Of a stretch of 64,000 nucleotides of DNA, positions 1 to 13,322 are shown one piece after another. Numbering within the stretch: position 1 is the stretch's first letter; every line of letters starts with the position of its first letter. The position numbers were made by a program, and so were the translations under genes. Source of the stretch: Trichoplax adhaerens (Eukaryota; Placozoa; Uniplacotomia; Trichoplacea; Trichoplacidae). Location of the stretch: NCBI RefSeq assembly GCF_000150275.1, contig NW_002060951.1, forward strand, positions 2,527,330-2,591,329, in the 5' to 3' direction. The notes under the pieces were generated by a model. That model had not been told where the DNA came from. It was given only the letters and a program-made list of their open reading frames with translations, and searched no databases.

Positions 1-12
1 TTCTATCTATAG

Positions 13-1065
13 CTAGTTGATGATTTCTTTCAAGAATTTGCTGACATAGTGAGACAAAGGAAGAAGCTGTTATTACTTGCATATATTTACTTTCTCCCTA
101 AATGCAATCAGTTTGCTAAACCTTTTCGCAATTTTCAGCTAGAGATCTCAATTTTTTGGCCGCATGGTCCAAGTAGCCAACAACCACTACATAGCTTGTA
201 AGAAATGTATAAATACCTTTATCAAGCTCCAGCATTGCCTATGGAATAAAACGTATATTATTGCCTATTTTTCGTAGAAAAATAATTAAAGAGTACTTTA
301 TTTTACCTCTTTATGCTCAGAAAATTCGAATAAAAAATCATAGCATCTACAAATCGACAGACATAAGTGAAATGCTTTAGTAAGGCTAGTAGATAGATAG
401 AATAATTTATTTTGACTAACTCTTTCAGCGTTTCAACAGGCTTTAATTTATCTAATATTGAATCTTGATCACCATTGCTTGAAGATATCTACAGTATAAT
501 TAAACAATTAAATCAAAAATGCGTTTTCGCATTGCTAATGTGCGTAAAGGATTTCATTAATACAGCTTTTTTGAATAGATTATTTACTCTCTTAATACTT
601 GTACTACCTTAAAGTTCGGATCAAGTGGCTGTTCGATCAGCAGGAATCGATATTGCTCAAATTTCTACGGTACAGTAATATTCAATGATAAAATAATCAG
701 AGATATGCATTTACAGACTACCAGCAAGAACTAATAAAATTTGAAAATACTTGAAGAGAACGATTCGGTAATTTTACCTTATTGTACCCTAGTTCTTCAC
801 CAATAATCTGTGTCTCGAAACCTTTCTGAAAACCAGATATAACCTGGATCGTGTTTAATTTTATATTAAATATAATCTTGTTAGATCCGTCCGTAGCATA
901 ATATTGCCTATCGTATTAAATTGAAAAAGAATTAAAAAATACGCTGAATCTCGGATAAGTTAATAGTATTTGTTATACGTAAATCTACGTAAACCAAGTA
1001 GAATCTTTAATGCTCTATTTATACTTACCCTTGCACGTAAGGAGAGGGTTTTAAAATATGTAGAT
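13..1065 (-). CDS. 3' part of an unrecognised multi-exon gene
   Basis: I do not recognise this protein. Eight minus-strand exons (1029-1065, 778-907, 608-664, 421-488, 307-346, 217-238, 122-186, 13-66) have GT-AG borders and join in phase to a stop codon at 13-15. They encode about 155 residues, including YATDGSNKIIFNIKLN, GFETQIIGEELGYN, LKECYDFLFEFSEHKE and GYLDHAAKKLRSLAENCEKL. The last third looks helical and ends in LKEIIN. No catalytic motif, signal peptide or membrane segment is visible. The first listed exon begins inside a codon, so at least one exon lies further right, but I could not fix it. Phase closure over seven junctions is the main evidence that this is real. Confidence 0.6.
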
Positions 1066-2302
1066 CTATAATTGTAAAATAGTAGAATTTTTACTGTGGT
1101 AAACATAGTATAGAAACTTTCGAGTAATCATATCGTATAAAATATTTCGTAATGAAATAAAGCTAGGCTATTCCATATACAGTAAGTAAGGTACATTCGA
1201 GACCCGATTTTTATAGAAAAATTTTGAAATACTCGTATACATGTATAGATAGCGCTAAGTATCTGTTGAAGATTAAGGTGAACATATTGTTTTAGGCTAT
1301 ATTTAATGCTATTTTTACAACGTATAGTATAACACTACTGAACTAGTACTATAATATATAATTGGTATAATTAACGGATATAATCTTTCAATACATCGAT
1401 TACACAATATACTACAAAATATCATAGCGTATGACAGGGGAAGATGCACTGGAAACCAGCTATGTCAACTGCTATTGATATATTTTACGCTTAATTTATA
1501 AGTTTACTTAGAAAAGAATGAATAGTTATCTAATTTTTGTATAAGTAAGTTGTGATTATTTTCGACGTACAAAATTTATATACTAGGTCCACGGTGACAT
1601 TACATTTAGTATTGGCTACAATGCTCAGCTAGTAACAGTATAGTAAGTAGGATCAACTGGTTTTAATAATTAAGAAGAAATAATATTAAATAAACAAAAA
1701 TATTGCTTAACCTGGGTACAGTAGTTATATCTCGTCAAATGGTGAACGTTTGCATTTACAGTACTATACATAACACTATAATCTATTTATAAGGTATATC
1801 TCACCAACAAATGCTTTGCTAAACTTCGTAGTTTGGCCGAGTGAATTGCTACAAGGTATACATATGGTGAAACACTTTTCTTGAGCTGCAGATAGTTGAT
1901 TGAAGAATTGATTCTGTATTAAGACGGGAATGCAGTAAGACGTGACTTAAATTATGCAATCATTAGTATCATATCATTGTCCGAGAGTACTCTCTCATTC
2001 CGCTAACATTATACAGCAGTATGCACTTATGAGGGATAGTAACAGTACAGTAAAGCATCACCAGTGCATTGTACTTTTAGATGTACCTGACTTTACATTG
2101 GTAAAATGTCCCATAGGCCATAAAATGCTGTAATCTACTGCATCTCACTATACTGCACTCGTTTCAAGTTGAACTTATGCATACGTTATTTTATATTTAC
2201 GTGGCGTAAAATGTACTATACTGTATTCATTCCTAAACATTCTGCATAATCCTGTAATCGTAGATCTACTGTGTTTCACTTGTTTTTTACTTTTTTATAG
2301 CA
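1066..2302. other. non-coding stretch, likely 5' exons of left-edge gene not resolved
   Basis: AT-rich sequence with no convincing ORF. The missing first exon or exons of the minus-strand gene to the left should lie here. One candidate on the minus strand (about 1712-1775, donor gttaag) contains an ATG but ends in the wrong phase to join the exon at 1065, so it is not accepted. Confidence 0.4.
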
Positions 2303-2593
2303 ATGTCGCCTTCCGTAGTAAACTTGATCAAAACTCCATCAGTCTGCCTTAAGTAGGCTCATAATACGGTAGAAGCCTATTTGAAACCTTCAGAATTACT
2401 GCATAAATTGATCCATAGCAAGTTAGGGATCAATAACGATTGCAAGTTAGAAATAATCAATAACCTCGGTTTCATCTATGACGCAAGTCCTCTATGCTGT
2501 ACGGAAATATTATACTGTATTTTGCCTTTAAGCCAAAAGGGTTCTCAATACCGGCCGTACAGTACAAGACAAGTACTGTACAACAGACTGTAA
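2303..2593 (+). CDS. possible small or partial coding sequence, unrecognised
   Basis: An ATG at 2303 begins MSPSVVNLIKTPSVCLK and then meets a stop. A second open frame starts just after that stop and reads HNTVEAYLKPSELLHKLIHS and LEIINNLGFIYDASPLCC, ending at 2593. The second part has a protein-like composition. A 46-nt intron (gtagta...taagtag) could join the two, but it would be unusually short here. There is no homology I can name and no clear donor at the 3' end. It could be an orphan gene, a broken gene or chance. Confidence 0.2.
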
Positions 2594-2762
2594 TATCACC
2601 TAGTATAATATGTTATTCGTTGATCTTATAGATATATTGCACCTGTAGCGCCTGATAAAACGGATTAAATTCTAGATCTTCGCTCGCCATGTTAAGTATT
2701 CTGTCATCTTCTTAATAATTTTTAGTTCCTCTAGTTGGGTTCGATTCGAAACCAACGAAGCT

Positions 2763-2990
2763 ATAGTACTGTACTGTATACGGTAGAGTACAGTACGGTA
2801 CTGTACGCAAGCAGGGATTTCTTGAGAACTCCTACAGTATGGAATCACTAAAACGGAGCCTACAGTACAGTACAGTAAGACTTTTCTTTACAGTATTGTA
2901 CTGTACTGAACTGTACTGTACTGTACTGTACAGTACTGTACAGCAGCAGAATTGTGCTCGCTCAAGTACGGTACAGTACAGTACAGTACG
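2763..2990. repeat. TACTG/TACAG pentamer array upstream of the STAND NTPase gene
   Basis: Runs of TACTG switch to runs of TACAG, giving palindromes such as TACTGTACAGTA, in several blocks (about 2763-2809, 2859-2880, 2891-2943 and 2965-2990). The array ends about 95 bp before the ATG at 3084. It lies in the divergent gap between the left-edge minus-strand gene and this plus-strand gene. Confidence 0.85.
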
Positions 2991-3083
2991 TTCAAGCGCT
3001 TATCGATTCTCGAATCTAACTAAAACTCGCCATGCAATTTTTGTGATATACGAGTACTAAGATCTAAGTGTAGATTTGGTAAA

Positions 3084-6000
3084 ATGGCTAGGCAGATTGG
3101 TATGGTATTTTTGCGTCCGTCTAGATTGCGTATAGGTTTTCTTTTACTGAAGCCTAACATCCTCTTCAGTCAAGAAATTCGACTAGTTAATACAAGTACT
3201 AATGGCCAAAGCATGATCAGTAAATACATGGACAGAGCTCGCAATGTTTTCAATGAGCCTTTCGTTAAAATATCATTGATGGCTCTAGCTGCGGTTATGT
3301 CAGCTACAGCTCTATATGAATATTTATATCATGGCCCAGCTAAAAAGAAGAATAAGTTAGGAATTCAAATTTTACCAGCTTCACCAAATCATTTCTGTAT
3401 CGAGGTATTTGCGTAAAAGTTTATAAACTGCTTTAGCAAATTTATCTGCGAGTACAGTACAGTATTCGCAAATGATACGTTGTATACGCAAGAAATAATA
3501 GACATGTCTTTCCTAAATTCCATATCATGATTATGCTCATAATCAAGTTATACTGTTGATTCGCTGTTCGTTTGGCTCAGATATTGTATATTTATAAATT
3601 GAACTAGATGAGTAGCTGTATTGTTGATGTACAGTGCCCTTAGGCCCCCTTACAGTATACGAGTAGGAATGATGAAGTCCAAGTAGTGATTGCCCCGAGA
3701 CATTCATACGCATTTTGTCTCTTTCACCTTTCTGATCTCCGACAACAATTTGTAGAACTTAGTAATTAAAAAATGCTATCTACCAATCCTGAAAAATCGT
3801 CAAAGCTGCAAATAATGCTAAAATTCTATACTATACGGTACATTGTAAAGAGCATCCCTGTTGCTTCTCATATTACCGTACGAGTATTAGCAGTGTAAGA
3901 TTGAAAACTACAGTATATAAGCACCCGTATACAGTAAGCTACGTGCATCTTCTCAGGTAAATACGCTTTTACAGGAATTGGAGCATTTCTGTTTAAGAAT
4001 GGAGGGTTCATATATGCATTTAAAAATTTCGTATAAAACTAGTTGTGGTTTAAATTTCGTATACTTATGTTCTTATGATTAGCAGATATGCCTAGAATTT
4101 GCATGCATACATCAGTAACGTAAATCTATTATTATATTATTTGTCCAATCATTTAGAGAAACGAATATATTTCACACTTGGAAAGCGAGTGTGGAAGTCT
4201 TCTTCGCTCGCTCTTCTTTAAGGATATAAAAACGATATTTCTAACTGGCCTAACAGCAAGTGGGAAAAGTCAGATTGCTAGATTCTATGCTGAGAAGTAT
4301 TCTAAGAAATTTAGGTTTCCAGTAATAAAGCCTCCGGTTATTGGTAAATATGACATGACTATGATTCAATTTAAATCAAAGTATCTCAATAAGTTTCTAT
4401 CGAAACATGGTCTGATGTAATAAAAATTGCATTTAAATTTATGTCTGTAATATTACTCTACTATATTCTAGCAACTCTTTCTGGTAATAGTATAGAAGAT
4501 TACTTATCATCAATAAGATCATTAGCAATTGAATTGGGATCTACGCCCTCAGAATGGTCACGAGAATCTGACAATGGTATTTTATTCTCAAACCTTCCCG
4601 TTCCGCGTCAAATAGAAATTCTTGTGGAAGAAGTTTCTCAGAAGTTAAAAATGGCTGGTAGATGGTTATTAATTATTGATGATCTAAAGTCTGATTGTGG
4701 TATAAAGCAAGCGTGGTGGCCACAACCCGACCAAGATAATATTTGGGGTAAAGGTTGCGTTTTAATAACATGTGAAGAAGCATTAACGCCTAAGGTTATC
4801 GAACAGACTTACAAAGCATCAAGAATTCTGAATGTAGACAAAAAGTAGGAATTATGTTGTTTGAATTATTTAGCCTTGTAGTGATACACAAAAAAATACA
4901 GCTTTTTGATTTTTGGCGTACATTTCGTTCTCATGTGAATTGTTATATTTTAGGTTAACGGAGTCGGAGGCACTGTCCTTATTACATCAAATGAATGAAG
5001 ATAAAGTTTCTGCCAACGCGGCTACGTTAGTGAATGAATTGCTGTATTCGCCTTTAGCTATATCTCTTGCTGCCAGTTACATAAAATCCAAAAATGAAAA
5101 CACAGCACAAGATAGTATATATGACTGCAGCAATTTTATTGAGGAATTTAAAGCGATAAAATCCGATATTTTACGACACTGGAACAGTGATCGGCTCGAA
5201 AATAACGCATCTTTTACTGATAAAATTGTTGCTAGTATGTGCCTTCAGCAATATGGTAAAGCTGATTCACAGATGCACTCCACATTTGATATTTTGGGTG
5301 CGCTAGAACCTAGAAGACCCATTCCAATGGCTATGGTAGAAACTTTCATAAGAGACAATGAAGTTCTGAACTTTAGGCTTAAGTCACGTACAACTAAATT
5401 AGATACCACTAATAGTGACCTTAAGTCATTAGAAGTTACCCCACCAGGAGAACAAATATCGAGTATTGAAAATATAGATAATTCAGAAAATGAAGACTCA
5501 GACGACTCTGGTGTAATTCGTACTTTCATTACTAAAGGGAAGGAAATTTATCGTACTTATTTCTCAAATCCATCTTCAAATAACGGAGATAAGAACCCAA
5601 AAGAGATTCAAGATGACAGTAGTCCTATTTATCGGTGTCCTTTACTCTCATGTAACTTAAATGGCGACATTAAAACGGTATCTATTCATCCTGTAATACA
5701 CTCTGTTATGCAAAAATGGTATTTTCTAATGACTATACCAATAATGGAAAAACTATATGTATCTGAACAAAGAGTTGAAAGTAAAAGTTCGTGGTTTGGC
5801 CAAATTAAAAAATTTGATGAAACTGCGTGCCTAGAAGGGTATCGTGGAAGATTATGCGATCAATTCAATTTAAAATTAGAACCATCTAATTATGACGAAC
5901 TTCGTAATGTGACTGATCAAACTAATTTAATACATAAATTAGTAACAGCATCGAACATGTTGCACACACCTTATAGCAAAGCACAACAGTATTCTCTGCT

Positions 6001-6823
6001 ACGTCGTATCGGTAAATCTGCTATAACTGTCACGAAAAATCGCCGTTCGGAAATTGTATATCGTAAATCATGTAAGTTACTTCTTCCACATTTCGCTTAT
6101 CTGATGAGACATCTACAGGTGGTCGATTTAAAGAATTTCTCAGAATTGTTAGATATAGTAGCTATGATTCATTCAGATGTATTAAGTGAGGACTTACGCA
6201 GCGTTGAAATGTTTAAAAATTCATTACTTATAAAAAGGAAAATACATGGAGATAAACATTACGAAACTGCTCACACTTTAACTCTTTTAGGAATAGTTCT
6301 GAATTCCCTTAATAGATTGGATGATAGCAAAACAACTTTGGAAGAAGCTTTATCAATCTACAATTCGTTACCCACCAAAAAGATGCCGGACCCACAACAT
6401 GTCCGAAACCTTGCTACTACTCTATCTACGCTAGGTGTCGTTTGTAGCAATTTAGGAGAACATAAGCGCAGTCGTGACTTACTAGAACGTGCTCTATCCT
6501 TAATGCAATCCATTCAACCCCAGAATGCACTCGGTTTGGCAAACGACGAAATATTTAATCATGCCGCTGATGTAGCGACAATGTTAACAGATATTGGCCA
6601 TTCATACTTACTTAATGGTGAAACAAGCTATGGCCATCGACTGTTGCAATTTGCACTAAATATTCATCAAAATATCCATGGCGAAGAACATTATGAAGTA
6701 GTTCGAACCTTAACGGTCCTAAGTATAGCTCAAATGATCCAAGGGTTTCATGAAGATAGCAGAAAATCTCGTGATCGTGCAGGGGCTATTCGAGGATCTT
6801 TGAATGCTAACGTTTTAGTCTAA
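3084..6823 (+). CDS. STAND-class NB-ARC NTPase with C-terminal TPR-like repeats and N-terminal membrane anchor
   Basis: Four exons (3084-3404, 4157-4343, 4472-4844, 4954-6823) join in phase to a 916-residue protein. Residues 1-40 are Arg-rich without acidic residues, as in a mitochondrial presequence. A hydrophobic stretch follows at about 63-84 (ISLMALAAVMSATALYEYLY). The NTPase has a P-loop GLTASGKS (138-145), Walker B LLIIDD (235-240), a sensor-like GCVLITC (264-270) and a GLPL-like motif YSPLAISLAA (325-334). About 725-905 hold TPR-like repeats of the kind in nephrocystin-3 and kinesin-light-chain-type proteins (AHTLTLLGIVLNSLNRLDDS, then similar units). No effector domain such as death, CARD or TIR is visible. 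Such proteins usually act as ATP-controlled scaffolds or sensors, but the ligand is unknown. Mitochondrial location is inferred. A plausible AATAAA lies at 7167-7172. Confidence 0.85.
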
Positions 6824-9175
6824 GAACAAGTTTGTTATCGCATCGATGTTCCTCTTACTATGACAGCTTTTAATAATTTTTGCTATTGTTTATCGAATTA
6901 TCATATCGTTGTTATACTGTAACAGCTAAAATAATAACACTTTAAAAAGTAAACCACATATCGATCGGTATATTGCCACATAATATAATACGTTCTCAGT
7001 TTTATCTTACCTTTCGGATCTGTATGCATGTTTTCATAACAGCGCTTCATAATGTCTAGAATGTACTATTAAATTTTATCTCTACTGCTCGTAAGAGACA
7101 GTTTTGATTTAAAATAATGAAAATTATTTTAATAACATGGGCTATATCTTGATTTGGCTGCAAGAGAATAAAAGTTTTATTTATACAAAATATGGTAATA
7201 GCCCAAAGTGTTGATGTTGTAAAATATTTCATTATTTGATCAATCAGAATCTTTAGTATAATTAGCTATTAAGCGACTTATTATCAGCTCTATTTGTACA
7301 TATGTTTTAGTAGCTATGGTAATATTTTGTTTAACAATTAACAAAGCATTGTACTGTATACATTGTAAGTTACATTAACTTTACTGTGGCATAATTGAGC
7401 TTGATGAAGTGTGTTACATTTACAATGTACATGTACAGACCAGACTAAGGACATATCTACTTATCCAATGATGATTAAATAAGCCGTTATATCCCAGCAT
7501 AATTTTCATTTATTTACCATTCAAAGTAAATATCTAAATTTTCTTGAGTATGAGTATATTGTATGCATTTTATAAATTTGCAACCTAACAACACGCTAAA
7601 ATCTCTTACTTACTATTTTGTCTATACAGTCTAGGGTCGTTTAAAATTAGCTAAAGTCATGTTTTTAATTTATTGCGTCGATATTCTAATATTCAGAGCA
7701 TTAGACATTATACCCGCGAAGTCTGTATCTTGTGTACTAATGTCGTCAGAAGGATAAAATAGTAAGTTAAAAGCGTGACTTTAGCCAGTTGTAAACGGCA
7801 GCGCTGTACGCAGGTATTCGTTTATCTGATGGTAGTAGATTACGATTGTAGTGATCAGCGCTATGTTCATATAACTCCCAGAAATCCTATGAATCGTTTC
7901 TAATTATAGAAATCTGTAGCCTGTAGCTACCTTGTTTAGGTAAAAATTGTATATTTTTGACTTTGACATTATGCTAATTTTATTATATCCTATTACAGTA
8001 TTTGACGGATAAAAAATCTACCAATATTCTTACTTACTACAGTACAGTATAATGACTTTAAAAACAAATGTATAGCGTCAAAGTTCGGAGTGGCATGTAA
8101 CTCCGATGCAATGCACTACCGCATAGTAAGACAAAGCTAACAATCTCTATTTTGCTCCTTGTTGTTTAATCCTACACAGACTTAATATTTGTAAACTTAC
8201 ATGTGTGATACGAAATGATATTATAATTTATTCATTACACAGTAAACATTTACATATTAGGAAGAAATAAAATTTTAACGCTAATCTAAACTCAATAACA
8301 GTTTATAGTGACATTAATGTAACAATTCTGTGGTAGAGCTAAAAAACAGTAGCAACTATTATTGTACAATAATACAGATTTACGTACAACGATTCAAGCA
8401 AAAATTTAAATATCCTGATATACAGGTATCCGGGTAACTACTATTTGTAACTATTAAAATTCAGCAAAAAAGTGCCGTGCAGAAGAACCGTTGCCCGTCT
8501 ACAGTACGGACTACTTGTCTATGGGCACATAATTACTATACCGATAAAACATTGAACTAATACCCTAGTAAGGATTCATAAAATAAACCCATGTGAGGTA
8601 TGGTAAGCATAACAAGCCGTCCAACATAAGCATCAAAGTACAAGGGAGAAAGGAAAAATTATCTAATTACAATTATACACATTGAATGGTATATATTCGA
8701 GTTTTACATTGTTCAAAAATCCACCAATTCATCTTTCACTATAAAACTGTAGGCTTCCATGGTGAGACTTTCTTTTAAACAACTTATGGTACAAAATAAT
8801 TATCGCAAGTTGGTTACAACTGTTCGAATATAAATAAATACAAAACACGAAAAGCGTAATAGATAGCAAGAAAAATTTCCGTTTGTTTAATAAATACTAC
8901 GGATTTGTACAATGCTGTACCTGCTTACTATATAATGACCTGTATAGCATAATCTCCCTACTGAACACTGCATCATTTACAAACTCATTTAAGAAACCGG
9001 CTGTCGATAGGGCAAACCTAAATTCATAAAATTTCATATTGTAACCTTCAACAATAAATTACTATATTTGTTGTCTTCCAGTGTACACCACAGTATTTGA
9101 CATTATCAAATGGTGTTTTAATTAACTTTGGTATCAAGAAACCTCCACTAGCAGTTTGGATATCGTGTTATAACT
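6824..9175. other. convergent intergenic region
   Basis: This 2.35-kb gap separates two genes that end towards each other (STAND NTPase + and SMARCB1 -). It is AT-rich, with no supported exon on either strand and no array of the TACTG/TACAG repeat, only isolated short matches. Confidence 0.6.
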
Positions 9176-12100
9176 TCATTGCCACTGAGGAACACTTTGT
9201 GCCAACCGACGCATTCGTCTATTAAAAGTTGTTATGCATATGAATATATTAAAATTTTTAACCTGAACGGTACTATACTACAACCGAATGAACGTTTTAT
9301 CATGATACTGTTCACTGAGATTAATTATTAAGCTAATATATCCAAATGTACCGAGTATTCCTGTCCTGATCACGAATTTTCTTTTCCATCTCAGCATCTG
9401 TGAGTGTTTCCAATACCGGGGACCAGTGATCGACTTCAGTCACCGGACGAATAGCGTACTCTAGTTGAGGTAATTGAGTTTCGCTGAAGGCGTAAGTCTT
9501 CATGTGCCAAGCGATCTAATCCGATTGTTCACATAAAGTGAAGGAATTAATAGTCAAAATAATCTAAATTGTGACTATACTGCCATGTGCTACGCTGTAT
9601 TAATCTTACCTGCCCCCGAATGCTATAGGCGATAGCGGTTACAAATTCTCCGCCCAATCCAAGGTCTTTACACAGATTTAATGCGAATTCTTCCGGCGTA
9701 TTATCAGAGTTCGATATGTCCCATTCGAACTGGTCCACCAAAGATACATTTCCAATGTTGATATTTAACTGTAATACACGTATTTATTCGTGATCAGCAG
9801 GAATAAGTATGTACAGTATATCGGCTTGTAACCTTACAAACAAGATCCTTGATAACCGTATACTAGTAAGTATTACATTATAAATAATTATTAATAGAAT
9901 ATGCATACTTTGATAACTACTCTTTGATCTGTTGCATAATCTTCCAGAGGAAGATTTGAATTTTGTTCTAATTGGTTTTTAATCGAGGTGGCAATGGCAG
10001 GAACAAAGGCAGGTGAAGGTAGCTCCAGGTCATCACATAAAACTTCGGCGAATTGCTCCGGTTGAATAAGTTTTTCTTCAATGGTAGCAAAAGAATGAAA
10101 TTAAGAAATCGCTTTACCTAAAAGTTAGCTTTAACGAGTTACCATTTTTATTCCAAACAAAGAAATCTCGCAGTCGCTGCCCTTCAACATCTAGATCTAT
10201 CCTAACTGGTACCAGATCTTCAGAGTCATTAGCAGCTTCGAATAAAGACGATGGGAAGTAATCGGTATACCTATTAAAGAGAAATAGGAATTCTATACAG
10301 ATAAATATTTATTTATATACCAAATATAGTTAAAGATGGGTAATAATGATCTCCTATGTTGCGTCATAAGTCTAAGAATAATTAATTAATGAAGTCATTA
10401 ATTTTCTCTACATCTAAAACAAACGATGCGTACAAGATTGGGAAGCTCTTGGTTTTCCTAGCAGTAGATCTGGGTCGAATAATAGGGGTCGATAAAGCTA
10501 CAGCATCCAAATGTGAAGTTGCAGGTAGCTGAGGGGTCCAGGCTGTGGTAGAACTTCTACTTGAACGAGCTGGCTTCGGCGGAACAGAATTTACGGTCGA
10601 ATTTGATTCTGTAGGTGACATTTTAAATTTTTCGTCGTTTCCCTCGAGGATATCTTCTACTTCTGTCTGTTTTATCAATGTTACATTAGTAGCAACCAAA
10701 GTGTGATCTAGTTCAAATATTAAACCAAAGAGAAATTTATCAGATCAAGAATTGTTAATCCATGTCGACAAATAGGTATCTCATGATACAAACTCCAAGA
10801 TAGCTAATCATTAGGATTGCATTGTTCGGGTATCTATACTATTTTTACAGTTAAGTTAGTACTGTATAGTAATGTGTCAGAAAATCAAGACATATATTGC
10901 ACTCAGGTAACTGAGTGCCGCTAACGTCGTGCAGAGTACAGGTAAATAGAACCTTATAAATTGCGTATTGAGCATAATATATTGCTATGATAATTATAAT
11001 TGCTGTTGGGCACTAGGGATAATTTCAGTTAAATTATTCGTATACGATCTCATATGTATTGTACTTTGATCTAGTAATTTCATATTAGCAGCTATATTCA
11101 AATTATAACATTTATAGTATACTGTACATAAGCGTACAGCCAATAGCAATTAACAAAATGAGAAAACCAGTAAAATTATTGTTCAGCACGTCAACAGACT
11201 CACGTGTTTAAAATTTCTAGCAATGGGAATATTAGAACATTACAAGGGAATTTGAAAAACTGAAGTTACTAAACGGTTTATCATATGCAGCATGCAGTAA
11301 ATACTGTATGTCTTGCAGCTGATACTGCAATTAGCAGACGTGCAGAGCTAGTTATTTACTTGTTGCATAATAAATAATGTTGTATAGAACGCTGTATATG
11401 ACATTTCACGACATAAAATAAGTACTGCCACTTCGTATGCGCATGGTATGCGCAAGAATATTTTAATTACGCCGGTGGTACGATGAGTGACCAAACATGG
11501 CATCATTATTAATTAGGACCAGTCATGTACGGTAGTGTTTAGAATGTTGATGCTGACAAATTTCTGCTGAGTAAAGAATGATTAAGACCACTACAATTAC
11601 TAACTAATTTCCGGAGGCGTACAGTAGCGGCGGAGTATAACATTTAAATAATAGTGAGTATTCATATAAAATAGTGCTATAAACTGTATAGTTATCACCT
11701 GAGTTTACAGTTAGCCTTTAAGAAATTAAGGTATTCAACATTTGTAATTAGCTACATCTAACATCCAACTCTCAGATCTTATTCAATCTCTTGACATAGG
11801 TAACTTCAGGTACAAGATAGATGCTATCTGTGATGGCGAATATAAGTAAAAATCTTATGAAAGGAAACCTATTCAACTGCTACAAATATCGACAAGCATC
11901 AAAGCATCATTGATTTCGAAAACTACTTACAAGTAATCAAGCATACGATTGTAAAATCTGTACTTTGCGCCTTTCTACTTTCAATTGTACAGTACTGTAC
12001 TATACTATACTATACTATAAGTACTACACTGCACATCAAGAAAAATTATCTATCCCTACTTATTACCCTTACTTGGTGCTGGTTATATGATAACAAGAAA

Positions 12101-13276
12101 CCTGCGCTCATAGGGCTGATTCCCACTCAGCAAAAGATAACTAGGAACATACAGTACTTCAGTGGCAATTAGGCCAATGAGCGCACATTTCCAGTTGGCA
12201 TTTATCCAGCACCGTACTAAAGTCGCACCTTTTAAATTACAGTATACTGTAGTGTGCATCGATATCTATCAATAAAATGTCTAGCATGGGACCTTATTGT
12301 GTAAAGTGCTGGATTTGCTTTATTTATTGTAACATACTTCTGTTGCAGCTATCTCAGGTCTTCACTGTAAATGCTTACTATGTCATTGCCAATAACGGCT
12401 AGCACTATATTTAATGATAGTATGCAAGTATACAGCGAAACAAGTAAAATAATCATTTCTATCCAAAAAATACATATTTAAAACTTCGGCGTTTGTGACA
12501 TGGTAGTCTATCTACTGTGCCATCGAGTTACATTTAATCTATTACTAATGACTACAGTATACCGTACATAAATATGTGTTGTCAGCAGTCCTTGAACGTA
12601 AACATCTACTGTATTCTAGTGTGGCATGCATACAGTACAGTACTCGTAGAGTAACAGCAATATTGCTAGAACTTACATCTTTAAATCAAAATTAATGCAC
12701 GGATACCGTCACTTAATAGCTGTATTTGATTTACTGTTGTATCCTATACTTACAGTATCTTAAGATTAAGAGGATTGTAAAGTCGATGACAAAAAACTCA
12801 ATTTACTGGACACACTTTAGCATCCCTATCTCACTAACACTGTACTGTACAATACTGTACAATGTACATTAAAGAGAACATAAGTACAGTGTACTGTATA
12901 GTATATATAAAGAAAGAATGCTACTACAGTTGGTAGTATCGTAGACTTTTAGATTTTTGGTAAAATCGAAAAGTCCGTGGTAGCATAAGCGAGTTTCCTA
13001 GTACAGTAATGGTAATGTTAGCTGTGCACAGTGCGAACAAAGAAACAAAGTGAACAGTGATTAGCAAGGGTCAAAATAGCGCGAAATACCGAAGCCAATC
13101 TTTTTCCTCTCTTCGAAAGTTGCTACGCGACGCCACAGTCCCGGATATTTCTTGTACAAAGAACCCCGAAATAATCGTAAATACGTTCCAACTTCCGAAC
13201 CAATCATATAATATTCTCCATCATCAGTCAACTGGAATGCTCGTGGCTTGCTGCCATAGGTTTTTGGCAGAGCCAT
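9176..13276 (-). CDS. SMARCB1: SWI/SNF chromatin-remodelling core subunit SMARCB1 (SNF5/INI1)
   Basis: Seven minus-strand exons (13090-13276, 10434-10707, 10143-10270, 9909-10075, 9610-9768, 9352-9515, 9176-9218) join in phase to 373 residues; the human protein has 385. The start [11 protein letters not shown] and [20 protein letters not shown] form the winged-helix region. RPT1 begins at [19 protein letters not shown] and continues [20 protein letters not shown]2 holds [10 protein letters not shown] and [18 protein letters not shown]. The end is [18 protein letters not shown] plus [14 protein letters not shown], the basic C-terminal helix that in the family contacts the nucleosome acidic patch. 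That helix comes mostly from a 43-nt last exon; without splicing, exon 6 would read into a stop after YIWIY. Intron 1 is about 2.4 kb and carries TACTG/TACAG repeats. Similarity to animal SMARCB1 is unmistakable. Confidence 0.97.
11984..12905. repeat. TACTG/TACAG repeats and (TATAC)n inside SMARCB1 intron 1
   Basis: Two small blocks lie in the first intron: 11984-12023, where GTACAGTACTGTAC passes into a (TATAC)4 tract, and 12839-12905, with spaced TACTGTACA and GTACAGTGTAC copies. Single copies also occur around 12240, 12550 and 12640. No exon is seen between 10708 and 13089. Confidence 0.7.
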
Positions 13277-13322
13277 GTTTTATTCAGCTAGAAATGGAAA
13301 CGAGCTATTACGCTACATTGCC

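Noticed and set aside
806-850. An apparent 18-nt intron (gttata...ttttcag) in the left-edge gene
   Set aside because: It is a multiple of three, is open in frame and is far too short to splice; the exon reads through it.
2735-2757. GGTTCGATTC resembling a tRNA B box
   Set aside because: It is part of an inverted repeat GTTGG...CCAAC with no A box or acceptor stem nearby.
5245-5529. 94-codon minus-strand ORF inside the STAND NTPase
   Set aside because: It is a shadow of exon 4, which has clear protein similarity on the plus strand.
9333-9351. Stop codon at 9333 as the end of SMARCB1
   Set aside because: It lies in the last intron. A gtacat donor and the downstream 43-nt exon restore the conserved RRMRRLA end in phase.
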